64,000 nucleotides of DNA from Chlorops oryzae (lineage: Eukaryota; Arthropoda; Insecta; Diptera; Chloropidae): NCBI GenBank assembly GCA_020466095.1, contig CM035807.1, positions 56,094,555 to 56,158,554 of the forward strand, written 5' to 3'. The notes under the pieces were generated by a model. That model had not been told where the DNA came from, searched no databases, and saw nothing but the letters and a program-made list of their open reading frames with translations. The translations under genes and the position numbers were made by a program. Positions 32,721-43,792 of this stretch are shown one piece after another; the first letter of the stretch is position 1; the number at the start of each line of letters is the position of its first letter.

Positions 32721-35700
32721 ATGGCGCCTCCCAGTTTTATAGAAGCTGCCGAAGATCTAGTGCAGGTATGCAAGGATTTATCCACCGGTGATGCGGCGAA
32801 TCAAACTGACTCTCTGCTGCACTTCAAGATAGAAGAAATCGATTCTTATTGGCGGACTGCCAAGAATGCCTTCCAAGTGGCTCGATCAGCTGAAGGAGCG
32901 AATGCCGAAGCGAATGCCGAAGCGTATGCAACGCTCCAATCCACCCTAACGCACTGTCGGAATACGTACCTCCAGACCAAGGCACATCTACAAGAGATGA
33001 TAAAGCTGATGAGCATCGAGACGCTGCCATTATCCAGCACCCATGCGCCGCACCAAATCGATCAACTGGAATCTGATGACTATATAAGGGTGCCCCCGTG
33101 TGATGTCATGACCTTTTCCGGTGGATACAACGAATGGCCAGCGTTCCGCGACATGTTCACTGCCGTGTACGTGAACAATCACCGATGTCCACCCGTACAA
33201 AAATTGTTCCATCTCCGAAATAAGACAACAGGCCCCGCCGGGGCCATTGTGCAAGGATACCCGCTCGTTGGGACCAATTTTACGCCGGCGTGGAGGGCTC
33301 TCAAAGCGCGCTACGAAAACAAGCGCATCCTAATCGACCATCAGCTGAAAACACTGTTTGATCTGCCAGCAATTGAAGAAGAAACTAGTGAAGGAATTCT
33401 GAAGATCCAAAACACCGTCAACGATTGCATTGCGATGATGAAGAGTCAAGGTGTTACCGATTTCTGGGGCGCGATGTTAGTCCATTTCTGTTCCAGCCGA
33501 CTGCCAGCTACCACGATCGCCCATTGGGAGCAGTCACTTTCGACGCATCGAGAGTTGCCAACATGGGAGCAGATGAACACGTTTCTCAGCAACCGTTTCG
33601 AGGTCGTTGAACGCCTCGCCAGCTTCACCAAAGTGAAAGCCCCCGTTCTCTCCTCTAGCCCAGTGACTCCTTCGGCCAATGTGTTCCATACCGAGGGAAA
33701 ATATAAGGTTTCTTGCGCATTATGTAATGGCAATCATCGACTGCGACAATGTGACACGTTCCTGGGACTCTCGGTCGACGACCGAATCCAATTCATCTCG
33801 AAACATAACAGATGTCTCAACTGCCTTGCTGCCAATCACCTGAAGGCCCAGTGCCCCAGCACATTCCGCTGTGCGAAATGCAAGAAGCTCCACCATACCC
33901 TGCTCCATTTTCCTAACTCAAGCTCAGCCCAGAATAATTCGGTTTCATCTTTTCAGTCTAACCAGGTGTCCGGCCCGTCGACGACGAGCCAATCCGTGCA
34001 GGCTTCCGCACAACAGACGAAGATGATGACCACTGTGGCAGCTAACAGTGGTGCTACTTCTAATGCACATGCGCATGTGGCCACCAGCCAACATCAAGTG
34101 CTATTGCCGACGGCTTTAGCCCATATTGTACATCAAGGAGAACGATTTCTGGTGCGGGCACTCTTGGATCAAGGCTCACAGCGAACATTCATAACGGAAC
34201 GGATTCAACTCCAACTAGATTTGCCTGCATACGCGATGACTTGTAATATATCTGGCATGGGCGGGCAGCAAACCCAAATCGCAAAAAGAGAGTGCGCACT
34301 CACGCTTGCATCGCCCCGCTCTGACTTCGCCGAAAACATCAATGCCATCGTGCTGCCGAAACTGACAAATTGGCTACCGTCATCGAAAATCTCGAATATC
34401 AATTTGAAGGATGTAGAGTCGCTCGAGTTAGCTGATCCAAACTTCTTGTCGCCCAACCGCATCGATATGATTATTGGATCTGATCTTTTGCCAAAGATCG
34501 TATTGGCCGGCATGCGCATAAATATTAGTGGAAGTCTGCTTGCACAAAACTCAGTTTTCGGCTGGTACTTAAGTGGACCCATCGCCGATGAAAATGTCCA
34601 CACCTTCACCACCACCGTCTCCGCCGGAGATCACCATGAACGGCTCCACGAGCTGTTAAAATCCTTTTGGGAACAGGAAGAAGTTCCCAACCATCCGCAG
34701 CCTCCGCCGGAGGATGCTTATTGTGAGGAGCTATATGCTCAAACGACCTATCGCCACGAAACTGGCCGCTATGTCGTGCGTCTGCCGTTTAAAAGCGAAT
34801 TTTCCAAATCCACTGTGCGTCTAGGTGCCTCTCGATTTGGAGCGCTTAACCAATACCGGAATTTAGAGCAACGGCTCGCACGGCAGCCACTCATGCGTGA
34901 CACATACAACGCCGTGTTGCTCGAGTATCTCAAGTGCGGACACATGGAGAGATGCTCCGCCACCGAAATTTCTAAGGATAATAATTTCTTCTCATTCTAC
35001 CTTCCACATCATGCAGTGCTGAAGCCTGAGAGCACGACAACCAAGGTGCGGGTCGTTTTCAACGCGTCGCAGAGAACAACATCCACGTTATCCCTCAATG
35101 ACGTCCTCCATACCGGACCGGGGCTGCAAACGGATTTGGTCATCTTATTGTTGAATTGGCGCACCTATCGATTCGTTTTCAATGGCGATATTGAGAAGAT
35201 GTACCGTCAGATCATGGTCCACGACGACGATCGACCGTTCCAGCGCATCGTCTTTCGAGAAACTGTCGATGCTCCCGTTCGCGACTACGAGTTGAAAACG
35301 GTAACTTTCGGCGTGAATTGTGCGCCCTTTTTAGCAATACGGACGCTCCATCAGCTAGCCAGTGACGCTGAACAGGAGGCCCCGCGAGCTGCCGCGATAC
35401 TACGGCAAGAAACCTACGTCGACGACGTATTGGCTGGAGGACACTCACTGGAAGACGCCTGCCAGGCAAAATCGCAACTTATCCGCACGCTCAGTTCCGC
35501 AGGATTTCCGCTGCGGAAACTGACAGCCAATCATTCGAAATTGCTGGAAGATGCCGAGCCTTCACATCTCTTGGACGCAGAGTTCCTGAAATTTAAATCG
35601 ACAAGCGACGCAAAAATGTTAGGCATCCGCTGGAACGCAATAACTGATTGCTTTTCTTACAAGCTAAGTGCTCAATCCGCCACCGCCTCCACCACCAAGA

Positions 35701-37973
35701 GGCAAATTCTATCCGATATCGCGAAACTTTTTGATCCGGCAGGATGGCTCACTCCGATCATCATTCGAGCTAAGGTCCTGATGCAGCAATTGTGGTTGGA
35801 GGGCACCGCGTGGGATGAACGAGTCACCAATGAAGCGCTAGAACGTTGGCATGCATTTGTGTCGGATCTGCCATTTATTGAGCAGATTCAGATCCCGCGA
35901 TGGCTGCAATATGAACCAGGATCGGAGGTCCAACTCCACGGATTTTGTGACGCGTCCGAACGAGCATACTGTGCCGCCATCTACGTGCGAGTGGAACATC
36001 GCGGCTACATCTATGTTCACTTGCTTACTTCCAAGTCGAAGGTGGCTCCGCTCCAAACAGTCAGTCTACCCCGGCTCGAATTGTGCGCCGCCGTGCTGCT
36101 TTCTAAATTGATAAAAAATGTCACTGGTCAACTGCGCATCCATCAACATGAAACCTTTCTATGGACGGACAGTTCCATCGTGATCGCATGGCTGAAACGA
36201 CCGGCCAACGCGTGGAAAACGTACGTAGCCAACCGAATCTCGCAAATTTTGACCAATGTAGGCAATTCACCATGGCGCCACGTACGATCAAAGGATAATC
36301 CGGCCGACTTGGGGACACGAGGAGCCTTGGCTCAGGACTTACACGGGAATCTGCTTTGGTGGAAGGGACCACCATGGCTATCGAGAATGGCAGATGAATG
36401 GCCGCAAAGTGAAGCACCAACGGCCCCAATCATCGAAGAACGCAAAACGACTGTGTTTACGATCACCGTCGAGAATGATGAGCTGCTAGCGCGATTTTCC
36501 TCATACGACAGAGCGTTACGAGTCACCGCGTACATGTTGCGATTCTGCAAGCAAGCCCGCAAAGAGCTGGCGCCAAGTCCAACGACACTCATCCTCTCAC
36601 AAGACGAAATGCATATCGCACGCAACCGGCTCATCTTAATGTCGCAAACGATGCACTATCCACTCGAATATCTGGAGCTGAGTGAAGGTAAACCGATCGG
36701 AAAGAAGAGCGAATTATTGACGCTGAACCCCATGCTGGATGACGATGGACTCTTGCGAGTGAACGGTCGCCTGATCAACGCCGATCTGACTACAGATGAA
36801 AAATATCCCATCATTTTGCCGGCCGCGTCACGATTCTGTCGTTTGTATCTGGACTTCATGCATAAAATGCTGCTGCATGGAGGTGCTCAACTCATGTATC
36901 GCATGGTACGCCACCAGTTCTACGTCCCGCGTCTGAAACGGAAGATTAAGAGCTGCATCAGCCGCTGTCACACATGCGCGATCCACAAACAACGCTTGAG
37001 AACCCAGATGATGGCCGCATTGCCAGCAGAAAGAGCCACTTTATCGCTTCCATTTACACACACTGGAGTGGACTTCGCTGGTCCGTTCGACATTAAAAGC
37101 TCCGCCGTCCGTACAGCTCCATTCCTTAAGGGATACGTCTGCGTTTTTGTGTGCTTCGCCACCAAAGCTATTCATTTGGAACTTTGTTCAGAAATCTCAA
37201 CCGCGGCTTTTCGAGCCGCTTTCGACCGCTTTGTCGGACGACGTGGATTACCCAGACGAATTTTCTCGGACAACGGTCGCAATTTCATCGGTGCGAAAAA
37301 TAATTTGGATGCTGAGTTCACACAATTTCTCTCCAGAGCCGCGGATGATCTTTAGCAAAAATACTCCATCCAAGGCTTCGAGTGGCATTTGATTCCCCCT
37401 CACGCTCCCCATATGGGTGGATTGTGGGAGGCCGCCGTTAAGAGCTTTAAAACGCATTTTGTGAAGGTAGCCGGCCCCCATAAATTCTCGTTTGAAGAGT
37501 TCACCACGCTATTGGCGCGCATCGAGGGAGTCCTCAACTCACGTCCGCTCACCCCGATGTCAGAAGATCCGGACGATTTGTTAGCATTGACACCGGGGCA
37601 TTTTCTGCGAGGAGCCCCGCTGACAGCATGGCCCGAGGAATTGCAAGCCGAATTGCCACTCACCACACGATGGGAACGGGCGAAGATTCTCTATCACCGC
37701 TTCGCTCAACGATGGAAAACGGAATATCTTCTTAACCTGCATAAACGAGATAAATGGAAGATCCCACAACCCAATCTCAAGATCGGGGATTTCGTCGTCA
37801 TAATGGATAATCAGTTACCTCCATTCGAGTGGCGAAAGGGAAGAATTGTCGAAATACATCCCGGAGACGATGGTCTCGTACGCATTGTTGACGTGAAAAC
37901 ACAATTCGGCACCATGACACGGCCAGTTACCAAACTTTGCCTCTTGCCAGTCGAATTATCTGAAGAATTATGA
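32721..37973 (+). pseudogene. BEL gag-pol, single in-frame TAG in integrase
   Basis: Open from ATG 32721 for 1,544 codons to TAG 37353-37355, then in the same frame to 37973. Order: gag domain (DUF1759 type, ~125-290); three Cys/His knuckles (~332-396, CALCNGNHRLRQC, CLNCLAANHLKAQC, CAKCKKLHHTLLH); aspartic protease-like DUF1758 (ALLDQGSQRTF near 483, ending VFGWYLSG); RT with YVDD near 898-901. Then RNase H (FCDASERAYC near 1077, WTDSSIVIAWLKR near 1150), and integrase with its zinc module (~1384-1424) and core Asp residues in GVDFAGPF and SDNGRNFIG. The TAG falls between the second Asp and the Glu of GGLWEAAVKS. A DUF5641-type tail follows. Without readthrough, integrase is truncated; all else looks functional. 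Confidence 0.92.
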
Positions 37974-38018
37974 CTAGCTCCTCCCCATTCGCAACACCTC
38001 CCCCTCCCCCCTTCTTCC

Positions 38019-38804
38019 ATGCCCAAAATCTATCTTTGCACTTACACCTTCTGTACCTTTCAGCCGGACAACATGAATCAGCTCCCGATCTGCCCGATAT
38101 GCCCGGTCGGCGCCCGCCGGCACCATCTGGAGGACTGCGGCCGCTTCCGAAGCTTACCGGCCGAGCTGCGCTTGCGGACGGTGCAGGTCCACAAGTGCTG
38201 CCTGTCCTGCATGGCGCCGACGCACCTTCGGAGGGATTGTTGGTGGCCGCGACGGTGCAAACATTGCGGAGAGGACCACCACCCGCTGCTCCATCAACAG
38301 CAACATCGGCCCCGAGCGCTGAGTGCCGGTCCGTGGCGCCCCCCAACAGAGCCGCCGGAGCTCATTCCACTGCCCGTGCGCCGAAGACGGCCCAGCCGAC
38401 GTCAAGGACGGCCATCTCGACGCGATCACTCGCCGCGACATCGAAGTTCTCCGCCACGCCGGCGCAGCCCATCGGCCCGCCGCCACCAGTCCCGACCACG
38501 TCGCCGTAGCTCGTGTCCCCAGAGAAGCCGACGCCCATCTCCGCCGCCGACGCGATCAGTCAACCAAGCGGGGGCTTCACGGGCCACCGGCAGAAACAGC
38601 CCGTCAACGCCACGAGATCGCCGCCGTCCGCTCAGCATGGCCCGTCGAAGTGGCCGGGTTTGCTTCGCGCCATCCTCCCGGGGATCCACCGCCTTATCGT
38701 CACCGGCGAGCCGGGACCGATATGAACCCCCCGAGGCAGAGCAGGCTGTGATAAGAGAGGTGATCAGCGAGGTTCGGGAGTTTCTGCTCAACCGCGAGAG
38801 GTAA
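38019..38804 (+). CDS. BEL accessory ORF: zinc knuckles plus Arg/Ser-rich tail
   Basis: 261 residues from ATG 38019 (a second ATG lies at 38073), 46 bp after the gag-pol stop and ending just before the 3' LTR. The N-terminal part has paired Cys/His motifs (CPICPVGARRHHLEDC, CCLSCMAPTHLRRDC, CKHCGEDHHPLLH). They copy the pattern of the gag knuckles of the same element, including the His-His-x-Leu-Leu-His ending. The rest is rich in Arg, Ser and Pro (RRRRPSRRQGRPSRR-type repeats), ending in a short acidic helix (AEQAVIREVISEVREFLL). Likely role: RNA or DNA binding, nuclear or nucleocapsid; inferred. GC content is much higher than in the surroundings. Alternative: first exon or intron boundaries, because a CTTTCAG sequence precedes 38064. 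Competing frames on both strands are weaker. Confidence 0.72.
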   Translation: MPKIYLCTYTFCTFQPDNMNQLPICPICPVGARRHHLEDCGRFRSLPAELRLRTVQVHKCCLSCMAPTHLRRDCWWPRRCKHCGEDHHPLLHQQQHRPRALSAGPWRPPTEPPELIPLPVRRRRPSRRQGRPSRRDHSPRHRSSPPRRRSPSARRHQSRPRRRSSCPQRSRRPSPPPTRSVNQAGASRATGRNSPSTPRDRRRPLSMARRSGRVCFAPSSRGSTALSSPASRDRYEPPEAEQAVIREVISEVREFLLNRER

Positions 38805-38828
38805 GCAGGAAAAATTGTTGCGTAGCGC

Positions 38829-38841
38829 AAGGCGGGCAGTA
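38829..38841 (+). promoter_or_regulatory. Polypurine tract of BEL element
   Basis: Purine-rich AAGGCGGGCAG abuts the 3' LTR at 38842, the expected priming position for plus-strand synthesis. Confidence 0.5.
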
Positions 38842-39439
38842 TGTTCAAAGTTGCTGTCGCGCCGTGTAAACGCCGACTAATGCACGGTGACAACTAACTA
38901 CTCATTACTTCACAGGCAAAAAGAACGAACTCGGCTCTTTCGCGACTTTAGCGACAGCGAGGGGCACTAATAAAGCGAAGTTGATTCGATCGACACGCGA
39001 TACGACGGGCTCCCGAAACTTCGTCGAAAACCAACGTAAAATAAGAAAAAACAAAAAAAACTAAAACGGAATTTTCAAAACCAAATAATTTCTTTTTAAC
39101 GTTTAATGTGCTCCCATTATAACAGTGGAGAAATTTCTAGAAACCTAAGTTGGGCATGAAGCCAGTGAAATGTTTTAAACCTACGGAATTAAGTTTCGAA
39201 TTGTGTTTTTTTTTTCCTTTTTATAACGGCAAGAAGCCGGCATCCTTTTTTTTTATACATATAAACTATAATCGTTCATACGCGACGCGTAACCGACCGT
39301 ACCAGCCGTCTCAATCACCAGTGCTCCCGTCATCCCAGAAAAAGGCGAAAGAGCGACGTCCCCAACATCTCCCGAGAATCTGAAGGTACGTGCCACTTTA
39401 TTGTTTTATCTACCTCCCTCGACGAGGGTGAATTGTACA
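38842..39439 (+). repeat. 3' LTR of BEL element
   Basis: 598 bp, identical ends and length to the 5' copy, one visible substitution. Confidence 0.95.
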
Positions 39440-39444
39440 TACCC

Positions 39445-39819
39445 TTTCATGGTTTTTGTATTTTGATCACATTTATTAAATTTGAACGTCTCTGTAATTT
39501 CATTTATTGTAGGTTCAAAATAGTCTATCAAAGCATTCACAAGTTCATTGTACGTTTTTTTGCTTGGGTCATTTGGCATAAACAGTTTTCTAAGAATTGA
39601 ATATGCATCTGCACCGATGTACGTTATTAAAAACGGAACCTTTTTCTTTTCATCTAGTTCATTTATTAAAAAGAATTGTTGTAATCGCATTTCATATTCA
39701 CTAAAATCGTTTCCGATTACGAATGCCTCCATGTGTCCGATCATTTTGTCTCTTTTTGTCGTATACGTTTCTTGGCTTTGTAATTCAATTTTACGTTTCA
39801 CTTCTTCTTTGTTTTGCAT
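39445..39819 (-). pseudogene. Outer Gypsy gag N-terminus, cut by the BEL element
   Basis: Starts at ATG 39819 on the minus strand, 30 bp inside the 5' LTR. About 125 residues run open to the insertion point. They include GHMEAFVIGNDFSEYEMRLQ, LITYIGADAYSILRKLF and YNELVNALIDYFEP, typical of short Gypsy gag proteins that lack a matrix domain. The continuation is at 30868. The frame itself shows no damage, so gag was probably intact when the BEL element arrived. Confidence 0.82.
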
Positions 39820-39829
39820 TTGCTTTTAA

Positions 39830-39847
39830 TTTTTCCTACGTCGCCAC
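39830..39847 (-). promoter_or_regulatory. Primer-binding site of outer Gypsy
   Basis: On the minus strand TGGCGACGTAGGAAAAAT starts one base after the 5' LTR. TGGCGAC is a usual start for a tRNA primer site; the rest matches poorly to anything I can name. Confidence 0.5.
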
Positions 39848-39848
39848 T

Positions 39849-40012
39849 TGTTATAAATTAGTGTGTTGTTTTAACCACGTCCACATATCGACTGTTTATT
39901 CCGTTCACTTATTATGTATTCTTACATTTCATGTCTTACTCGCTAGACCGTGTACACACGGATGTTTTAGTCTACGTTTACAATTTACAGTTTGAGCCGT
40001 TAATACACTACA
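39849..40012 (-). repeat. 5' LTR of outer Gypsy
   Basis: 164 bp, the same ends as 16074-16237, followed by the ACATT duplication at 40013-40017. Confidence 0.9.
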
Positions 40013-40119
40013 ACATTATTTTTTTTTCCTTTTTTTAGTTTGATATTTTTTTTAAGATGTATTTATAAATAGGTTTAATCCAATTACCTATTCATTAAAC
40101 AAAAATTAAATATATATAT

Positions 40120-40445
40120 TAGGGCGGGTCGATTTAAAAGTCGCAAAGGCACATATGATTTTCGGATTCTATGGGTCAAAATAAGAAACTTTGCCCAAGA
40201 AACCATACCTCTAAAATGAATTCTGATGTTCCTCGTTTTAATCGGTAGGTACCCAAATGGGCAAATGTAGAAAAATCGTGTTTTAACCCATTTAAAGCGT
40301 TAGGGGTTGCTCCAATCGAGTCCAAATGTATGACGGACCCCCACCAACTTTCGACGGCCGACCCTCCCATGCCAGTGGTGCACCTCCCGAACCCCCCCTT
40401 AGGGGGCGCCCCATATAAAAATATCGAAAAAGCACCATTTTTGGA
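40120..40445 (+). repeat. Left terminal inverted repeat
   Basis: Matches 46246-46581 in inverse over its full length, ending at CACCATTTTTGG. Contains G/C-rich tracts (ACCCCCACC, CCCCCCCTTAGGGGG) inside AT-rich surroundings. Confidence 0.92.
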
Positions 40446-40784
40446 GATTTCACCCCCTTGAATGAACTTTTTTACTTTTGCAACTTGTTTCATCGCATTT
40501 TACACCAAAAATTAGGGGGGGTCACCCATAAATTCCATTACCGTAGGATTCACCGATGCCAAGATAAGTCCATTGCAACAAATATCACCACTGTATTTAT
40601 TCTCTAATGCGTCTGACCATGCAAATGTTTCTCTGTGTATAAACACATTCTCTCTTTCTTTCCTCTTTTATTCTTTCTGTCCTCCTTCCATGCTGAGTCT
40701 TCAGCGCATACATACATATATGTATTACACATATATGTTTTACACATATTTCTGTTGGTGTCCTTTTGAACATAAAATCATATA

Positions 40785-42918
40785 CAGGGTGTTCCGTACT
40801 AACGTGCTTTTCTTTATAGGGTTGGTAGAGGGGGTCATTGTGAACAAAAAATCGTATGAGAGGGGGGGGTCTAAAATGTAACCCTGAGGAGTTATAGGGC
40901 CTTAAAGTTTTTAGGCAGTGAGTCGAGAAAAATAATTCTCCCACGATAATGGTTTATCGTAGGGAAAAAACTGAAATGCAGTTTGAAAGCTAATTGTATG
41001 GGCTTTTAAGAAAAATTAAGTTGCTGGTCAAAATTTGAGCCATTGAGGGAAAAATAAACGGTCAAAGTCAAAAATTCTGAAAAATTTTTCATTTTTTCGA
41101 CTTTGAGAGCCATTTTGGTATGAAAAAGGTCGTATTAACACATACTTTTCTAATTTTTTTCCAAATCTACGTTAAATTTCCTTTAAAACGTTGGTACATT
41201 TGTCATACCTTGTTAGCGGTTTAACCTCAGGAAAAATAGGTTTCAAAAACAAAAACAAACTTGAACTTTTTTTATTCAATTTAATTTTATTTGTAAACTG
41301 TTAACGTTCGCATAAATTTAAAACAAAATTTGTTTTATTCTTACAGGACGTTTTCAAATTGGTGGCCGGACCTATGTACGCAACAGTTCGCTCTTTTTAG
41401 AATTTCATGACATAGATTTGTATTTGGTAATTCTTCTCTTACAATATTGAAAGCTTCCATGATACGGCCTATTAAATGTAGTCTTGACCGAACGGGAGCT
41501 GAATATACGATTTCCTTCAGTCGACCCCACAAAAAGAAATCTAAAGGTGTCTAAGAAGTCCCTTACAATTGCACCAAAATGTGCTGGAGCACCATCATGC
41601 TGGTAAATTATTTGGTTCCTCACCATCAACGGCACATCTTCTAGAAGTTCCGGTAGATTTGCTTCTAAAAACTCAACGTACAGCCGCGAATTCAGATTTG
41701 AGTCAAATACATGGGGACCAATTAAATTTGAACCAATTATACCAGCCCAAACATTGACAGAAAATTTAAATTGTGACCCACCCCCTCGCATAGCTTGCGG
41801 GTTCGATTGAGACCAAAGGTGTGCGTTGTGGAAATTAAAAACCCCGTCCTTTGTAAAAGTGGACTCATCAGTCCATAATACGTGGGGAATGTTGTCGGCA
41901 TTTGCTATGATCCATTCGGAAAACTGTGTTCTTTTTGCATAGTCGCTCGGTAAAAGCTCTTGCACAGGAGTAAAATGGTATGGATGGAGACGTTCCTTGT
42001 GAAGGATTCTCCATACCTGAGTTTGTGAGACTCCGGTTCTTCCGCTTATTCGTCGAATGCTTATGGATGGGTCCGCTCGAACAGCTTGCAAAACATTTTC
42101 TTCTTCTGCAACATCCCTAACTGCTACACCAACATCAACTCTAGGCCGTGCAAAAGAGCCACATTCGCGAAGGCGTCTGAAACAGTTTCCAAATGTTCTT
42201 TCGTGGGGTACTGTACGTTCAGGAAATCGCCTAGTGTACTCCCTGCGAGCTTCTGCCTGGTTTCCGTTTGCAAACCCCAAAATGAACACCATGTCAGCAT
42301 ATTCCTCACTGGAATATGCCATTTTGGAATTCCAAAATAACTCAAAGCTTATTTTACAAAAGACTTTTCCATAAATGATCATGGCTAACTCGACAAATAT
42401 CTTCTGTTTACAAATAAAATTAAATTGAATAAAAAAAGTTCAAGTTTGTTTTTGTTTTTGAAACCTATTTTTCCTGAGGTTAAACCGCTAACAAGGTATG
42501 ACAAATGTACCAACGTTTTAAAGGAAATTTAACGTAGATTTGGAAAAAAATTAGAAAAGTATGTGTTAATACGACCTTTTTCATACCAAAATGGCTCTCA
42601 AAGTCGAAAAAATGAAAATTTTTTCAGAATTTTTGACTTTGACCGTTTATTTTTCCCTCAATGGCTCAAATTTTGACCAGCAACTTAATTTTTCTTAAAA
42701 GCCCATACAATTAGCTTTCAAACTGCATTTCAGTTTTTTCCCTACGATAAACCATTATCGTGGGAGAATTATTTTTCTCGACTCACTGCCTAAAAACTTT
42801 AAGGCCCTATAACTCCTCAGGGTTACATTTTAGACCCCCCCTCTCATACGATTTTTTGTTCACAATGACCCCCTCTACCAACCCTATAAAGAAAAGCACG
42901 TTAGTACGGAACACCCTG
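40785..42918 (-). mobile_element. Tc1/mariner-like element with ~510-bp inverted ends
   Basis: Ends CAGGGTGTTCCGTACTAACG and its complement, flanked by TA (40783-40784 and 42919-42920). The inverted repeats are unusually long: 40785 to about 41298 mirrors about 42405 to 42918. The gene is on the minus strand. It sits between the left TIR and the transposase gene of the surrounding element. Confidence 0.88.
41341..42322 (-). pseudogene. Tc1/mariner-like transposase, deletion before third catalytic Asp
   Basis: The likely start is the Met of MAYSSEEYADMVF (42322); an upstream in-frame ATG is at 42382. A DUF4817-type helix-turn-helix is followed by a second HTH (ISIRRISGRTGVSQTQVWRI). The first Asp is in VLWTDESTF, the second in QHDGAPAHF. 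After RDFLDT the frame shifts. The block with the third Asp (LDFFLWGRLKEI, near 41540) continues in another frame to 41341. About 20 residues that normally lie between QHD and the final Asp are missing. The protein is therefore inactive. The CAGGGTGTTCC ends and HTH type recall the rosa/DD41D lineage, a tentative link. Confidence 0.8.
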
Positions 42919-43325
42919 TATAACTCAGTACTGTAATTGAAGTCATCGAGTTCAGACTAGTGCTATATGTGTTCAACTTTTGCTTCAACATAAAATCACG
43001 TTTTGTGTTAAAAAAATATATTATAACGACGTTATTTTGTGGACTAATATCAAAATAAAGTCCAAAGGTGATTTATATAAAGAAATATAACCTTTACTTT
43101 CGTATAGTATTGGTGAATTCAAGCAAAAACACATTCACACGTGTATATCAGAAAAACCGTTGTTTTGTGCTTTGTAGTGAAAATTTTTTTTATTCAACGC
43201 GATCAAATTGAATCATACGTGAACAAATAACCATCTCTATTGAAAAATAACCATCTACGTGACAAACATAAGAAATTCAAAGGTGATTATTTAATTTTTC
43301 AATCTATGCGTTCGTTTCTAAGAAA

Positions 43326-43703
43326 AAAAAATCCCAAGCCAAACAGTATAAACAAAAACAGACGCTTGAATACATATACAAATACACAGACGTGTTGGTT
43401 GAACACATGTGCGCATGTACAGAGCGCTACACACAACGTATATGGTATGGCGTTTTCATGTGTATGTGCACATTAGGGTGTTTTTGTCAATAAATTGTAA
43501 GAAAATAAATGGAACTAATATTTTACAACAATTTTACGACAAATACACCCTAATGTGCACATACACATGAAAACGCCATACCATATACGTTGTGTGTAGC
43601 GCTCTGTACATGCGCACATGTGTTCAACCAACACGTCTGTGTATTTGTATATGTATTCAAGCGTCTGTTTTTGTTTATACTGTTTGGCTTGGGATTTTTT
43701 TAA
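43326..43703. repeat. Large near-perfect hairpin, ~160-bp arms
   Basis: The left arm 43326-43488 (AAAAAATCCCAAGCCAAACA to CATTAGGGTGTTTTTGTC) is mirrored by 43538-43703, leaving a loop of about 49 bp. Base pairing is almost complete. The inner ends (TTAGGGTGT..ACACCCTAA) look like small transposon termini. It lies 90 bp upstream of the transposase start codon. ORFs on both strands here are mirror images and not genes. Confidence 0.88.
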
Positions 43704-43792
43704 TTTCATCACATTTTCAAATTATTGAAATGTTTTAATGAGTGTTTGAAATATGGATTTTTTTCCGTTTTTTATATGTTCTTTAGTTTACA

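Larger units (their letters stand above)
30874..39439 (+). mobile_element. BEL/Pao LTR retrotransposon, nearly intact
   Basis: 8.57 kb with two 598-bp LTRs that I see differing at one base (GCGCCGCG versus GCGCCGTG, 24 bp in). A 5-bp duplication flanks it: TACTC (30869-30873) versus TACCC (39440-39444), one change. The outer Gypsy gag frame reads smoothly across the site when one copy of the 5-mer is skipped, confirming insertion into gag. The element has a leader, a long gag-pol frame with one stop codon, and an extra ORF before the 3' LTR. The LTR identity marks it as the youngest LTR element here. Confidence 0.95.
16074..40012 (-). mobile_element. Gypsy LTR retrotransposon (outer), nested host of other elements
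   Basis: Two 164-bp LTRs (16074-16237 and 39849-40012), both TG...CA, are flanked by a perfect 5-bp duplication, ACATT (16069-16073 and 40013-40017). Coding order on the minus strand is gag N-terminus, zinc knuckles, protease, RT, integrase. It is interrupted by a BEL element in gag and a Foldback-like element after RT. The RNase H part was already missing. Without insertions it would be only about 3.8 kb. Many frameshifts mean it is dead. Confidence 0.9.

Noticed and set aside
38078..38893. Alternative ORFs of 110-180 codons overlapping the BEL accessory ORF
   Set aside because: High GC removes stops in all frames; only the 38019 frame has ordered Cys/His motifs matching gag knuckles.
43240..43712. 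Cysteine-containing ORFs on both strands
   Set aside because: They lie on the two arms of the hairpin and are mirror readings of the same DNA.
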